Source of the DNA: Xanthobacteraceae bacterium
GTDB lineage: Bacteria; Pseudomonadota; Alphaproteobacteria; Rhizobiales; Xanthobacteraceae
NCBI GenBank assembly: GCA_004297465.1
Contig: SCUB01000015.1
Location: 1 to 64,000, forward strand
Length of the DNA: 64,000 bases
Direction of reading: 5' to 3'
Shown here: positions 38,956 to 48,672 of the stretch, piece by piece
Layout of the letters: the number at the start of each line of letters is the position of its first letter
Numbering within the stretch: position 1 is the first letter of the stretch
Notes under the pieces: model-generated
Database searches by the model: none
Told to the model about the DNA's origin: nothing
Seen by the model: only the letters and a program-made list of their open reading frames with translations
Program-made: the position numbers and the translations under genes

Positions 38956-39163
38956 GGACCCGAAGGCGGCGTCCCAGCGTCAAGACGGTGGGGCGCCGCT
39001 ATCGTATTTTCGCCGTCATGGCGGGACTTAAAATCGTTAACCGGGTTGTCGCGGTACGCTTTGAGTGACAGTCCGGAAGGGAGTAGAATGCCAAGGCGAT
39101 GCGAGGCTGATGCCAATGTCGGCACCAGACCTGCTCAGTTCTCATGTTGAGGAGACAATCGCG

Positions 39164-39481
39164 ATGAAGAAGGTTTTCACAGCGTTTCTCGCGGTCGCGG
39201 CCGTGGCCGGAACGCTAGCGGCTTCGACCTCCAGCGCCGACGCGCAGCGGTGGCGCCACGGTCCGGGGGCCGGTGCCGTTATCGGCGGCGTTGCCGCGGG
39301 TGCCCTGCTGGGCGCAGCCATCGCCGGCAGCGGTCCGGTCTACGCCGCTCCGCCGCCCGATTACTATTACGGCTATGGCCCGGGCCCGGTCTACGTTGAG
39401 GAGCCGCCGTGCCGCGTCGTGCGCGAACGGTTCTGGGACGGCTATGCCTGGCGCGCCCGTCGCGTGCAGGTGTGCGACTGA
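39164..39481 (+). CDS. Small exported Gly/Pro-rich protein
   Basis: A 105-residue protein with a signal peptide (MKKVFTAFLAVAAVAGTLAA, then STSSADAQ). A Gly/Ala segment GAVIGGVAAGALLGAAIAG matches the one in the gene at 38599, followed by PPPDYYYGYGPGPVYVEEPPC and a C-terminal basic/aromatic part with two cysteines (PPCRVVRERFWDGYAWRARRVQVC). GAGGAGAC precedes the ATG. The two genes are probably distant paralogues in one locus, 208 bases apart. I cannot name a function. Confidence 0.75.
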   Translation: MKKVFTAFLAVAAVAGTLAASTSSADAQRWRHGPGAGAVIGGVAAGALLGAAIAGSGPVYAAPPPDYYYGYGPGPVYVEEPPCRVVRERFWDGYAWRARRVQVCD

Positions 39482-39522
39482 CCGGACGTGACTGAGATGC
39501 GAGCCGGCGCGCTGCCGAGGGT

Positions 39523-40770
39523 TCAGCGCGTCGCGCCCATCGCGCGCAAGACATCGGCGCCCGGCCAGCAGTCGGGCGTCATTCCCTTCGCCTTCTGGAA
39601 CGCGCCGACCGCGGCGCGGGTTTTCATGCCCGCCTTGCCGTCGATCTTGTCGGCATAGAGTCCGGCGCTGGCGAGCCGGCGCTGGATCGCCTCGACCTCG
39701 GCGGTGCGCAGCTGCGTGGTCTTGGTCCAGGCCGCCTCGAACGGCGGCGCGCCGCCGATGCGGTCGGCGAGATGGCCGACGAACAACACGTAAAGATCCG
39801 AGAAATTGTAGTCCTTGATGACGAAGTAGTTGCGCGTCACCAGGAAGGCGGGGCCGTCGCGCCCCTCCGGCTGCAGCAGCGAGGCGGACTCGGCGAGTTC
39901 GCGCGCGCTCAGGCGGCGGTCATGGGCCAGGGTGAAGCCCGCGCGCAGCCACTCGCCGAGCGGGCGGGTCTGTTCCGGCACCCCTTGCGTGCAGTCGGCG
40001 GTGGGGGGCGCGTGCACCTCGTAGGCCCAGCGCAGCCCGCCCTGCCAGCCCTTGGCGACGAGTTGCTGCGCGGCGGAGGCGAGCGCGTCCGGCACCGAGC
40101 TCCAGATGTTGCGGTGGCCGTCGCCGTCGAAATCGACCGCGTGCTTGTAGAACTCCGAGGGCAGGAACTGCGTCAGCCCCATCGCGCCGGCCCATGACGC
40201 GCGCATGTCCTTGAGCGCGACGTGGCCTTCGTCGAGAATCTTCAGGGCGAGGATGAACTCCTCGCGGAACTGCGCCTTGCGGCGTCCCGCATAGGCCTGC
40301 GTCGCCAGCACGCGGATGGCGTTGTGCGGCAGGACGTGGCGGCCGAAATCGGTTTCGCGGCCCCAGATCGCCAGCACCACCGTGGTCGGCACGCCGTAGC
40401 GCTGCTCGATCGCGGTCAATGTGGCGCGATGATGCTGGGCGAGCGTGCGCGCGTGCGTCGCCAGCCGCGCGATCGTCGCCTCCTTCACATAGTCGGCCGG
40501 CACCTGCACGAACTCGGCCTGCGCCGGCGCCGCCGATGGCGCGCGACCGGGCAGCACCAGGTCGGGCAGCTTGTAGTCGGGTTCGAGATCGCGCGTCGCG
40601 GCGTCAAAGGTTTTGCGCGACACGCCGGCGGCTTCGGCCTCCGGCCACAGCGAGGCGATGAACCGGGAAAATCCCGCGTCGCCCGCGCGCGCCTGATTCG
40701 CGGCGGTCACGCCGGCGATGACAAGGAGAGCCACGACAGCTTGTGCCGCAAGGTGACGCAGGATCAACAT
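39523..40770 (-). CDS. Lytic murein transglycosylase with peptidoglycan-binding domain (MltB/GH103 type)
   Basis: A 415-residue exported enzyme of the same family as 29708-30517. The signal peptide begins MLILRHLAAQAVVALLVIAG. The catalytic glutamate is Glu139 in AIWGRETDFG, then GLTQFLPSEFYKHAVDFDGDG. Unlike the shorter paralogue it has a C-terminal peptidoglycan-binding domain (AEVEAIQRRLASAGLYADKI then AVGAFQKAKG). The ATG at 40770 gives a proper signal peptide; the frame upstream is not homologous. Alone on its strand before a REP cluster. Confidence 0.92.
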   Translation of the reverse strand: MLILRHLAAQAVVALLVIAGVTAANQARAGDAGFSRFIASLWPEAEAAGVSRKTFDAATRDLEPDYKLPDLVLPGRAPSAAPAQAEFVQVPADYVKEATIARLATHARTLAQHHRATLTAIEQRYGVPTTVVLAIWGRETDFGRHVLPHNAIRVLATQAYAGRRKAQFREEFILALKILDEGHVALKDMRASWAGAMGLTQFLPSEFYKHAVDFDGDGHRNIWSSVPDALASAAQQLVAKGWQGGLRWAYEVHAPPTADCTQGVPEQTRPLGEWLRAGFTLAHDRRLSARELAESASLLQPEGRDGPAFLVTRNYFVIKDYNFSDLYVLFVGHLADRIGGAPPFEAAWTKTTQLRTAEVEAIQRRLASAGLYADKIDGKAGMKTRAAVGAFQKAKGMTPDCWPGADVLRAMGATR

Positions 40771-41173
40771 CGGGCATGGCTCCGAACATCGCACGAACGT
40801 TCGCGGAACACGGACGAATCGGAAACAGAGCGTAGACGGTAAAGAAGACATTAATGCGCGTCGGAATTTTCCGTCAAAACGATTTCGTGCGCGAGAAAAA
40901 GCGGCGCGAATGGCGGCGGCGTTTGCCCATCACGTCGTCGCGGATTTTTCGAGCCGCCGGAGCACTGGGATGATCGCATCCTGTCCCAGTTGCCGTAACC
41001 GGATCGCTTGCGTATTATCGCCAGCCTCGTCGTTACCGGGCCGCTGCGAAGCAGCGTGACCCGGTGATCCATCGGCGTTGAGAGGATGGATGGCCGGGTC
41101 ACGCCCGGCCATGACGAGCGGAGATGCTAATGGCTTTCGGCAGACGGCTTCACGCCGCGCGTCCACGCCCCGC
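40771..41173. other. Intergenic region with REP elements
   Basis: 403 bases between the transglycosylase start and the ettA stop. 40771-41030 has no gene with support; short frames here lack a ribosome site and look like chance. It should contain the transglycosylase promoter. The REP pair from 41028 is listed separately. Confidence 0.5.
41028..41119. repeat. REP cluster, two hairpins
   Basis: A long imperfect hairpin at 41028-41070 (CGTCGTTACCGGGCCGCTGC then GCAGCGTGACCCGG, ending before TGATCC) and GGATGGCCGGGTCACGCCCGGCCATGACG at 41087-41115. Confidence 0.8.
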
Positions 41174-42826
<1,653 letters not shown>

Positions 42827-42930
42827 CGCCGACCCGCGCTCCATTCGACTTGAAAAGGATGTCGGGCGCTGATGTACCGGCGGGCCGGGCAAAGGGCAAG
42901 CGGCGGGGGAACTCCCCGCGCCGCGCCGGC

Positions 42931-43488
42931 CTAGTGGGTCGTGCCGGAGCCGGCGCCCGCGTGGCGCTGCCACCATGCCTCGATGGTGGCGACATCGGCG
43001 GCGATGTCGTCGGCAAGCGGGCCGGCGAACTGCTGCCACACCTCGGTCACCGCCGGCGAAACGGAGGTGAGCACCGGCAGGCCGGCCAGGAGGGCGGCCC
43101 GGAACGCATCGCTCAGGCCCCCGCGCTCGGCTTCCTGCTTGCCGAACTTGCTCAGGATCACCAGGTCGGCGCCGTCGCGGATGGCGCGCTCGACCGCGCC
43201 GCAGGCTCCGGCCAGGCCGCTGGAATCGAGATTGCAGGAGGTCGAGCCGCTGCCCAGTTCCTGGGAGAGCGAAAACACCTTGCCGCTGACGATGTCGCGC
43301 AGCGCCACGTGGCCGCAGGGGCCGCCGTTGACGGTGGCGGGCACCTCGATCACGCCGGCCACCCGCACGCCCCGCGCGACAAGGCGGCGGGAGATCTCCA
43401 CCAGCACCTCGCGGACCTGCTCGGCCGAAGTTCCCTTCACGGCCAGCACGGGCTGGTTGACGTCGTCCTGCGCGGTTTCGCTCTGCAT
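42931..43488 (-). CDS. DUF2478 domain protein
   Basis: A 185-residue protein of DUF2478, a family often found near nitrogenase and molybdenum genes. It starts with a degenerate P-loop-like [17 protein letters not shown] and continues [18 protein letters not shown], then [16 protein letters not shown] and [16 protein letters not shown], the family core (an NRFGKxE-like motif). The true Walker A is missing, so NTP binding is uncertain. AGAGGACAC precedes the ATG. A molybdenum-linked role is only inferred from family context; the nar locus is 10 kb away. Confidence 0.75.
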   Translation of the reverse strand: MQSETAQDDVNQPVLAVKGTSAEQVREVLVEISRRLVARGVRVAGVIEVPATVNGGPCGHVALRDIVSGKVFSLSQELGSGSTSCNLDSSGLAGACGAVERAIRDGADLVILSKFGKQEAERGGLSDAFRAALLAGLPVLTSVSPAVTEVWQQFAGPLADDIAADVATIEAWWQRHAGAGSGTTH

Positions 43489-43693
43489 CGTCGTGTCCTC
43501 TCTGGACCCTGCCCTCAGGGCCGGGAAACAACCACGGAATGAAGGAACCGGCCATGACAAACGGCAAGCCGCCAGGTGTCCTCCGCCCGGGGCGGGTAGG
43601 ACTTTGGAAAGGCTATGTCAAAGCCGCCCCGCCGGGGCCGGCCACTCTACCGCTTTTTAATCTTTTCCGAGTCATTCTCATCTGAACCGGATG

Positions 43694-43724
43694 GGGGGTC
43701 TGTGCATCAAACAGATGGACCCCC
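43694..43724 (+). promoter_or_regulatory. Stable hairpin in the leader of the 61-residue ORF
   Basis: GGGGGTC (43694-43700) pairs with GACCCCC (43718-43724), with an inner CATC/GATG pairing (43704-43707 with 43714-43717) and a TGTG bulge. It lies 48 bases before the ATG at 43773. A CAAGGGA direct repeat follows (43747-43753 and 43760-43766). Confidence 0.4.
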
Positions 43725-43772
43725 TGGATTTCCGAGGTTGGTTTCAAGGGATGGTTCCAAGGGAGTGGTGTC

Positions 43773-43958
43773 ATGGCCCTGGTCGGAACAGCCACATCAT
43801 CAACGCCCGCCGCGGCAAGGACGCGCCTCTGGAGCGCGCCGCTGGTCGCGCTGTGGCGCGGCATCGTCAGGGATCTGTCGTATCGGCCCGAACTGCATTA
43901 CATGCGCGGTCCCGGACCGGCCTGGCGCGCCAAGCACGGCATTCCCGAGCGCCGCTGA
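43773..43958 (+). CDS. Small orphan protein, 61 residues
   Basis: A short protein of 61 residues with no membrane segment or cysteine: MALVGTATSSTPAAARTRLW, then VALWRGIVRDLSYRPELHYM and a basic end. I do not recognise a family. CAAGGGAGTGG is a good ribosome binding site. A stable hairpin leader precedes it. The alternative is a non-coding leader or chance ORF; no homologue can be named. Confidence 0.5.
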   Translation: MALVGTATSSTPAAARTRLWSAPLVALWRGIVRDLSYRPELHYMRGPGPAWRAKHGIPERR

Positions 43959-44042
43959 GCCCCTCGCATCGCGGCTTGTCCGCGTCCACCATTCGCGTCA
44001 CCATGCGCGCCGTTTTATGACAGGCACCCATGGGAGCGGCCA

Positions 44043-45002
44043 TTGCGCTATCGCTGCGCGATCCTCGACGACTATCAGGCCGCGGCCGCCGGCCTGGCCG
44101 ACTGGAATTCGCTGTCCGATGTCGACGTGACGTTCTTCACCGCTCCGTTCGCGGATGCGCAAGCCGCCGCGCGGGCGCTGAAGGATTTCCACATCGTCGG
44201 CCTGATGCGCGAGCGCACGCCATTTCCGCGCGCGCTGCTTGCTGGCCTGCCCAACCTGCGCCTGCTCATGACCTCCGGCATGGGCAATGCCGCCATCGAC
44301 CTTGCCGCCGCGCGCGACCACGGCGTGACGGTGTGCGGCACCGGTCATTTCGGCGCGCCGGCCGCCGCGCTCGCCATCGGGTTGATGCTGGAACTGACCC
44401 GCCGCATCGGTTTCGAGGATGCCCGGTTGAAAGCCGGCGCGCCGTGGCAGGTGACGCTGGGGCGGGATCTCGAAGGCATGACGCTGGGCATCGTCGGTCT
44501 CGGCCGGCTCGGCCGCCGCGTCGCCGCCATCGCGCAAGCCCTGGGCATGGAGGTGATCGCCTGGAGCCAGAACCTGACGCCCGAGGCCTGCCGTGACGCC
44601 GGCGTCGCCTATGCCAGCCGCACGGAACTGTTCGCGCGCGCCGACATCGTCAGCATCCATCTCGCCTTGAGCGAACGCACGCGCGGCCTGATCGGCTGCG
44701 ACGAGCTTTCCCGCATGAAGCCGACCGCCTATCTCGTCAATACCGCGCGCGGTCCCATTGTCGTGGAGGACGACCTGGTCGACGTGCTGCGCCAGCGGCG
44801 CATCGCCGGCGCCGGCCTCGACGTGTTCTGGACCGAGCCGTTGCCGCTCGATCATCCGCTGCGCGGGCTCGACAATGTCGTGCTGACCCCGCATCTCGGC
44901 TATGTGACCGAGCAGGGTTACCGCCGCTTCTATGCGGACATGGTGGAGGACATCGCGGCCTGGCTGGCCGGTGCGCCGATCCGCCGGATCGAGGCCGAAT
45001 GA
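44043..45002 (+). CDS. D-isomer-specific 2-hydroxyacid dehydrogenase
   Basis: A 319-residue NAD(P)-dependent dehydrogenase. The dinucleotide-binding motif is LGIVGLGRLGRRVAAIAQ. The catalytic residues are seen as Arg in NTARGPIVVED, Glu in FWTEPLPLDHPL and His in LTPHLGYVTEQGY. It belongs to the D-3-phosphoglycerate dehydrogenase-like branch, but the substrate is unknown (glyoxylate, hydroxypyruvate or 2-hydroxyacids). The start is TTG at 44043 with GGGAGCGG upstream; no ATG gives the N-terminal strand MRYRCAILDDYQ. It is read toward the L,D-transpeptidase gene, four bases apart at the stops. Confidence 0.9.
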   Translation: MRYRCAILDDYQAAAAGLADWNSLSDVDVTFFTAPFADAQAAARALKDFHIVGLMRERTPFPRALLAGLPNLRLLMTSGMGNAAIDLAAARDHGVTVCGTGHFGAPAAALAIGLMLELTRRIGFEDARLKAGAPWQVTLGRDLEGMTLGIVGLGRLGRRVAAIAQALGMEVIAWSQNLTPEACRDAGVAYASRTELFARADIVSIHLALSERTRGLIGCDELSRMKPTAYLVNTARGPIVVEDDLVDVLRQRRIAGAGLDVFWTEPLPLDHPLRGLDNVVLTPHLGYVTEQGYRRFYADMVEDIAAWLAGAPIRRIEAE

Positions 45003-45006
45003 GGCT

Positions 45007-46173
45007 TCAGCGTTGCGGAGGCGGCGGCAGCGGCGCCGACGTGATCGGTCCGCCCGAAGTGTTGGCCGCGCCGGACTGGCCCGGCACGTAGGGCCCGCCC
45101 TGCGGCGCACTCAGCGGCTGCGGAGCGCCGGCCTGCGGCGCGGCGGCGGTCTCGGAACCCGCGCCGCCGGGCAGGATGACGACCTTGGTGCCGAGTTTCA
45201 CCCGTTCGAACAGATCGGAGACATCCTCGTTGAGCAGGCCGAAACAGCCCGACGACACCCGCTTGCCGATGGTCGAGGGCTGGTTGGTGCCGTGGATGCG
45301 GTAGACGGTGTTGCCGAGATAGAGCGCGCGCGCGCCCAGCGGATTGCCGGGGCCGCCGGCCATGAAGCGCGGCAGGTAGGGCTGGCGCTCGATCATCTCC
45401 GCCGGCGGATGCCAGTCGGGCCACTCGACCTTGCGGGTGATCTTCTGCGTACCGGACCAGCGGAAGCCGTCGCGGCCGACACGGATGCCGTAGCGCAGCG
45501 CCCGGCCGCCGCCGAGCACGAAATAAAGCTGGGTGTGGGCGGTATCGACGATGATCGTGCCCGCGGGTTCCTTGGTCGGATAGTTGACCTCCTGCCGGCG
45601 CAGCTGCGGGGGCAATTCCTCCGGCGTGCCGGTTTCCGGCTGGTCCTCGGGCGGCAGGATGGACACCGCGGCGGTGTTGGGGCCGGCCGGGGCCTGAGTG
45701 GAGCCGATGGCGGCCGGCGGACGCAGCGCGTCCGGCGCGCCGACATTGGCGGGAGGCATTGGCTGGGCCGGCGGCAAGGACTGGGCCCGCGGCGGCGGCA
45801 CCGGCTCCGGGGCGCGGTTGTCATCCGGATAGATGAAACCGGGGCCGCGCTCGGAATAGACCGGCGGCGGAGCGGCCGGGCGGCCATAGCGCGGATCGTT
45901 CGGCGACAGCACGGGTCCGGGCGGCGGCAGGGCGCTGGCGCCGCGCGCGGGATCACTGTCCTCGATGGCGTTGAAATCCGGATCTTCCTCCACCGTCACC
46001 TGTCCGGGCTGGCCGTAAGCCGGCGGATAGGCCGGCGGCGGCGCGGCCGAAGGCGCATAAGGCGGCGGCGGATAGCCCTGGGCATGAGCGGATGGAGCCG
46101 GGAAACCGGCGGCCAGGACGCCAAGGGTGAATGCGCTGGCCGCCAGCAGGTAAACGTTGCGTATTGCCATCAT
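45007..46173 (-). CDS. L,D-transpeptidase (YkuD), with proline-rich region
   Basis: A 388-residue exported YkuD-domain protein. The signal peptide (first ~31 residues) is followed by a Pro-rich, low-complexity region to about residue 190. The catalytic domain holds His294 in YRIHGTNQPS and Cys310 in RVSSGCFGLLNEDV. The usual SHGCxR signature is SSGCFG, with Ser for His and Gly for Arg. The first Met of a double ATG at 46173/46170 was taken as the start. It crosslinks peptidoglycan 3-3 or anchors proteins; which one cannot be told. The C terminus is again Pro/Gly-rich. Confidence 0.85.
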   Translation of the reverse strand: MMAIRNVYLLAASAFTLGVLAAGFPAPSAHAQGYPPPPYAPSAAPPPAYPPAYGQPGQVTVEEDPDFNAIEDSDPARGASALPPPGPVLSPNDPRYGRPAAPPPVYSERGPGFIYPDDNRAPEPVPPPRAQSLPPAQPMPPANVGAPDALRPPAAIGSTQAPAGPNTAAVSILPPEDQPETGTPEELPPQLRRQEVNYPTKEPAGTIIVDTAHTQLYFVLGGGRALRYGIRVGRDGFRWSGTQKITRKVEWPDWHPPAEMIERQPYLPRFMAGGPGNPLGARALYLGNTVYRIHGTNQPSTIGKRVSSGCFGLLNEDVSDLFERVKLGTKVVILPGGAGSETAAAPQAGAPQPLSAPQGGPYVPGQSGAANTSGGPITSAPLPPPPQR

Positions 46174-46662
46174 GAAACTGTTTATACCCGTGAGCCCGCA
46201 CCGGATGGTTAACGGCCGCTTTTTTCCGAGCCTATTGGCTTGAACATCGCGGCACATTCAAGACTTTTTCAGGGAGGAATGGCTCATTGCCCGGCGAAAG
46301 ACAAAAAAGTCCGGCGGGTCCTTCAGGCACCTCGCCGCAACCGCCGGTAGTCAGGGTCCGCAACTGTTGGGACGCGCCGCGGGATCGGGATCGGCGCATC
46401 GTGGCGGACAGGTCACAGGCCGGCTTAGCGATTGCGTGACAATTGCGTGCCAGCGGTTTTGTTGCGGCGGAAAGATGCGGCTGCGGTATCCTTTAACGAC
46501 ATGCTCTGATTCGATTTTCCGTATCCGTGTCAATTCGATGAATGGCGGTGCGGCAGGCGCAAGCGAGAGCGTTCGGTGGTGTTTTTCCGTACTGGCGTTT
46601 TCCGGCAACCTTGCGAGAAGGCGTTCATGCCGCGGTGAGCGGCGGGAACGGTGGAATCCGAG
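46174..46662. other. Divergent intergenic region with a possible small ORF
   Basis: 489 bases between the transpeptidase and the coiled-coil repeat gene. It is moderately AT-rich for this genome (TTTAACGACATGCTCTG, ATTCGATTTTCCG) and probably holds both promoters. One weak small ORF at 46287-46439 is listed. No RNA gene is recognised. Confidence 0.45.
46287..46439 (+). CDS. Possible 50-residue small protein (TTG start)
   Basis: AGGGAGG lies eight bases before TTG at 46287, and the frame runs 50 codons to TGA at 46437-46439 (MPGERQKSPAGPSGT..., ending QAGLAIA). It is Pro/Arg-rich. An overlapping ATG two bases from the GGAGG is too close. Only the strong ribosome binding site argues for it; codon use is not convincing. 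Confidence 0.25.
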   Translation: MPGERQKSPAGPSGTSPQPPVVRVRNCWDAPRDRDRRIVADRSQAGLAIA

Positions 46663-47322
46663 ATGCTTCCCAACCTGCGCTTCGTATTCGCCACCATTCT
46701 CATTACCTTCTCGGTAGTGATTTTCGCGCTGGGTGCGGCGTCGCTGTTGCGCACCGCGCACGAGGATTTCGCCAACCTGCCCGGCCGCCGTGCCCCGGTG
46801 GGCAACGAGCAGGTGCCGATGCTGGCCTTGTTGCGGCTCGATCCGGCCACGGCGCGTGAACAGGCGGCGTTGCGAGAGAAGGAGATGCTGCGCGAGCAGG
46901 CGGCCTTGCGCGAACAGGAGGCCTTGCGCGAGCAGGAGGCGCTGCGCGAACAGGAGGCCTTGCGCGAGCAGGCGGCGTTGCGCGAGCAGCAGCTGCCATC
47001 CACCGAGCGCCCGACGTCGACGCCGGACGCGCCGTCGCACGATGCGGTTCCGACGGCCAGCGAGGCGGACAAGAAAGACAAGACCGATTCTCCGCGCGAA
47101 GCTGCGCAGCAGACCGTCGCGCTGACGCCGGCGGCAGAGGTGACGGCGGAAGTTCCCGCGGCCGAACCGCAGGCGGCAAAGCCAAATAAGCGCAATCTTC
47201 GGGCGGCACACAATGCGCGCCTGAAGCGCCTGCGCCTGCTGCAGGCCCGACGCGCGGCGGCCATGCAACCGGCAGCCTCGACGGCCAATTTCAATGCCGC
47301 GATTTTCAACGGGCCCAACTAG
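46663..47322 (+). CDS. Membrane-anchored protein with REQEAL hexapeptide repeats
   Basis: A 219-residue protein. One N-terminal hydrophobic helix (LRFVFATILITFSVVIFALG) anchors it. Eight tandem six-residue units (consensus REQEAL) occupy residues about 65-112, a charged amphipathic helical or coiled-coil rod. A Pro/Thr/Ala-rich and then basic C-terminal region (KRNLRAAHNARLKRLRLLQ) follows. GGAATCC lies before the ATG. I do not recognise a family. Its stop shares CTAG with the stop of the sulfurtransferase gene on the other strand, a four-base overlap. Confidence 0.75.
   Translation: MLPNLRFVFATILITFSVVIFALGAASLLRTAHEDFANLPGRRAPVGNEQVPMLALLRLDPATAREQAALREKEMLREQAALREQEALREQEALREQEALREQAALREQQLPSTERPTSTPDAPSHDAVPTASEADKKDKTDSPREAAQQTVALTPAAEVTAEVPAAEPQAAKPNKRNLRAAHNARLKRLRLLQARRAAAMQPAASTANFNAAIFNGPN
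46855..46998 (+). repeat. Tandem 18-base repeat, eight units
   Basis: Units such as CGCGAGCAGGAGGCGCTG encode REQEAL and variants (REQAAL, REKEML, REQQLP). Copies in the middle are nearly identical, so copy number may vary between strains. Confidence 0.9.
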
Positions 47323-48173
47323 GGCCCGTTCACGCCGCTGGTAATCGGCGGGCCGTCAGGCAATCCCCATTCGGCCCATGAGCCATCGTAGAGCGCGGTG
47401 GCGTCGACGCCGAGACGTGCCAGCGCCAGCGTGAGCGTGGCGGCGGTGACGCCGGAGCCGCAACTCGTCACCAGCGGCCGGGCAAGGTCGACGCCGGCGG
47501 CGGCGAAAATCCTGGCCAGTTCGTCCGCCGGCTTGAACACGCCGCTCGCGGCGTCGAACACCGCGCCGAACGGCACGTTGCGGCTCTGCGGAATGCGCCC
47601 CGGACGGCGGCCCGGCCATGGTTCGGCCGCCGTGCCCTCGAACCGCTCGCGGGCGCGCGCGTCGACGATTTGCTCGGCGCATGTCGCGAGGTTGGCGACC
47701 AGCGCCGCCTTGTCGCGCACCCGCGCCGGCTCGAAGGCGGCGGCAAAGCGGGCGGGCCGCGGCGTCACGCGGCCGGTTTCGAGCGGGCGGCCCTCGGCGC
47801 GCCATTTCTTCAGGCCGCCGTCGAGCACGCGCACGTTGCGATGGCCGAACACGCGGAAGGTCCACCACACCCGGGGCGCGCCCATGTAATTGCCGGCGTC
47901 GTACACCACCACGAGGTCGTCGTTGCCGATGCCGAGCGCGGCGACGGCGCGCGCGAAATCGTCCGGCGCCGGCAGCATGTGGGGCAGGGGACTGGCGCGG
48001 TCGGCGATGGCGTCGATGTCGAAGAACACCGCGCCGGGCAGGTGAGCGGCGGCATGATCCTCGGCGGCCGTGGGCTGTACGCCCGGCATCCTGAAGCTGC
48101 CGTCGACGACGCGCAGCGTCGGATCGCCGAACTGGCTTGCCAGCCATGCGGTGGTGACCAGCGGATCAGTCAT
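47319..48173 (-). CDS. sseA: 3-mercaptopyruvate / thiosulfate sulfurtransferase (SseA-like)
   Basis: A 284-residue two-domain rhodanese. The N-terminal inactive domain (DPTLRVVDGSFRMPGVQP) is followed by the C-terminal domain with catalytic cysteine in TSCGSGVTAATLTLAL. CGSGVTA is the 3-mercaptopyruvate sulfurtransferase loop. It makes pyruvate and a persulfide from mercaptopyruvate. The ATG at 48173 starts MTDPLVTTAWLASQ; the open frame upstream belongs to another frame of the rhodanese. It is 29 bases from the single-domain rhodanese gene, on the same strand. Confidence 0.9.
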   Translation of the reverse strand: MTDPLVTTAWLASQFGDPTLRVVDGSFRMPGVQPTAAEDHAAAHLPGAVFFDIDAIADRASPLPHMLPAPDDFARAVAALGIGNDDLVVVYDAGNYMGAPRVWWTFRVFGHRNVRVLDGGLKKWRAEGRPLETGRVTPRPARFAAAFEPARVRDKAALVANLATCAEQIVDARARERFEGTAAEPWPGRRPGRIPQSRNVPFGAVFDAASGVFKPADELARIFAAAGVDLARPLVTSCGSGVTAATLTLALARLGVDATALYDGSWAEWGLPDGPPITSGVNGP

Positions 48174-48202
48174 CGGAAGGGGTCCAGGTGAGGGGGATTG
48201 CG

Positions 48203-48643
48203 TCAGCGTGGAGATTTGGCGGGCGGGTGCGGCTCGGCCGGTTCGACGGCGCCGCCAGCCCGGCGCCAGGCTGAAAAACCGCCCTCGATATGCGCCACCG
48301 GCTTCAGCCCCATGTCCTGCGCGGTCTTGGCGGCGAGCGCCGAGCGCAAGCCCCCGGCACAGAAGAACACGAACTTGCGGTCCTGCTGGAACACCGGCTT
48401 GGCATAGGGGCTGTCCGGGTCGATCCAGAATTCCAGCATGCCGCGCGGACAGTGAAACGCGCCGGGAATCTTGCCTTCGCGCTCGCGCTCGCGCGGGTCG
48501 CGCAAATCGACCAGCACGACGTCGTCGCATCCGACGTTGCCGTTGGGAAACGCCGCGACCGCGTCGGCGGCGGGAATGGTTTCGATCGCGGCGCTGGCCT
48601 CGTCGACCAGGACCTTGTAGCCGCGATGGATGGTCTGGGGCAT
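48203..48643 (-). CDS. Single-domain rhodanese
   Basis: A 146-residue rhodanese. The active cysteine is in FVFFCAGGLRSALAAKTA, a six-residue loop typical of sulfur-transferring rhodanese. VVLVDLRDPRERERE is the conserved substrate-strand motif. A Pro-rich tail ends the protein. AGGAACC precedes the ATG at 48643. It is followed by sseA and preceded by the CoxE-like gene, all on the minus strand, a likely three-gene operon. Rhodanese may carry sulfur for metallocofactor maturation, inferred from context. Confidence 0.9.
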   Translation of the reverse strand: MPQTIHRGYKVLVDEASAAIETIPAADAVAAFPNGNVGCDDVVLVDLRDPREREREGKIPGAFHCPRGMLEFWIDPDSPYAKPVFQQDRKFVFFCAGGLRSALAAKTAQDMGLKPVAHIEGGFSAWRRAGGAVEPAEPHPPAKSPR

Positions 48644-48672
48644 CGGGATGGGTTCCTGTCGGCTCGCCAGCG

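Noticed and set aside
40930-41166. Minus-strand 78-codon frame near 41 kb
   Set aside because: Overlaps a REP hairpin, lacks a ribosome site and resembles no protein.
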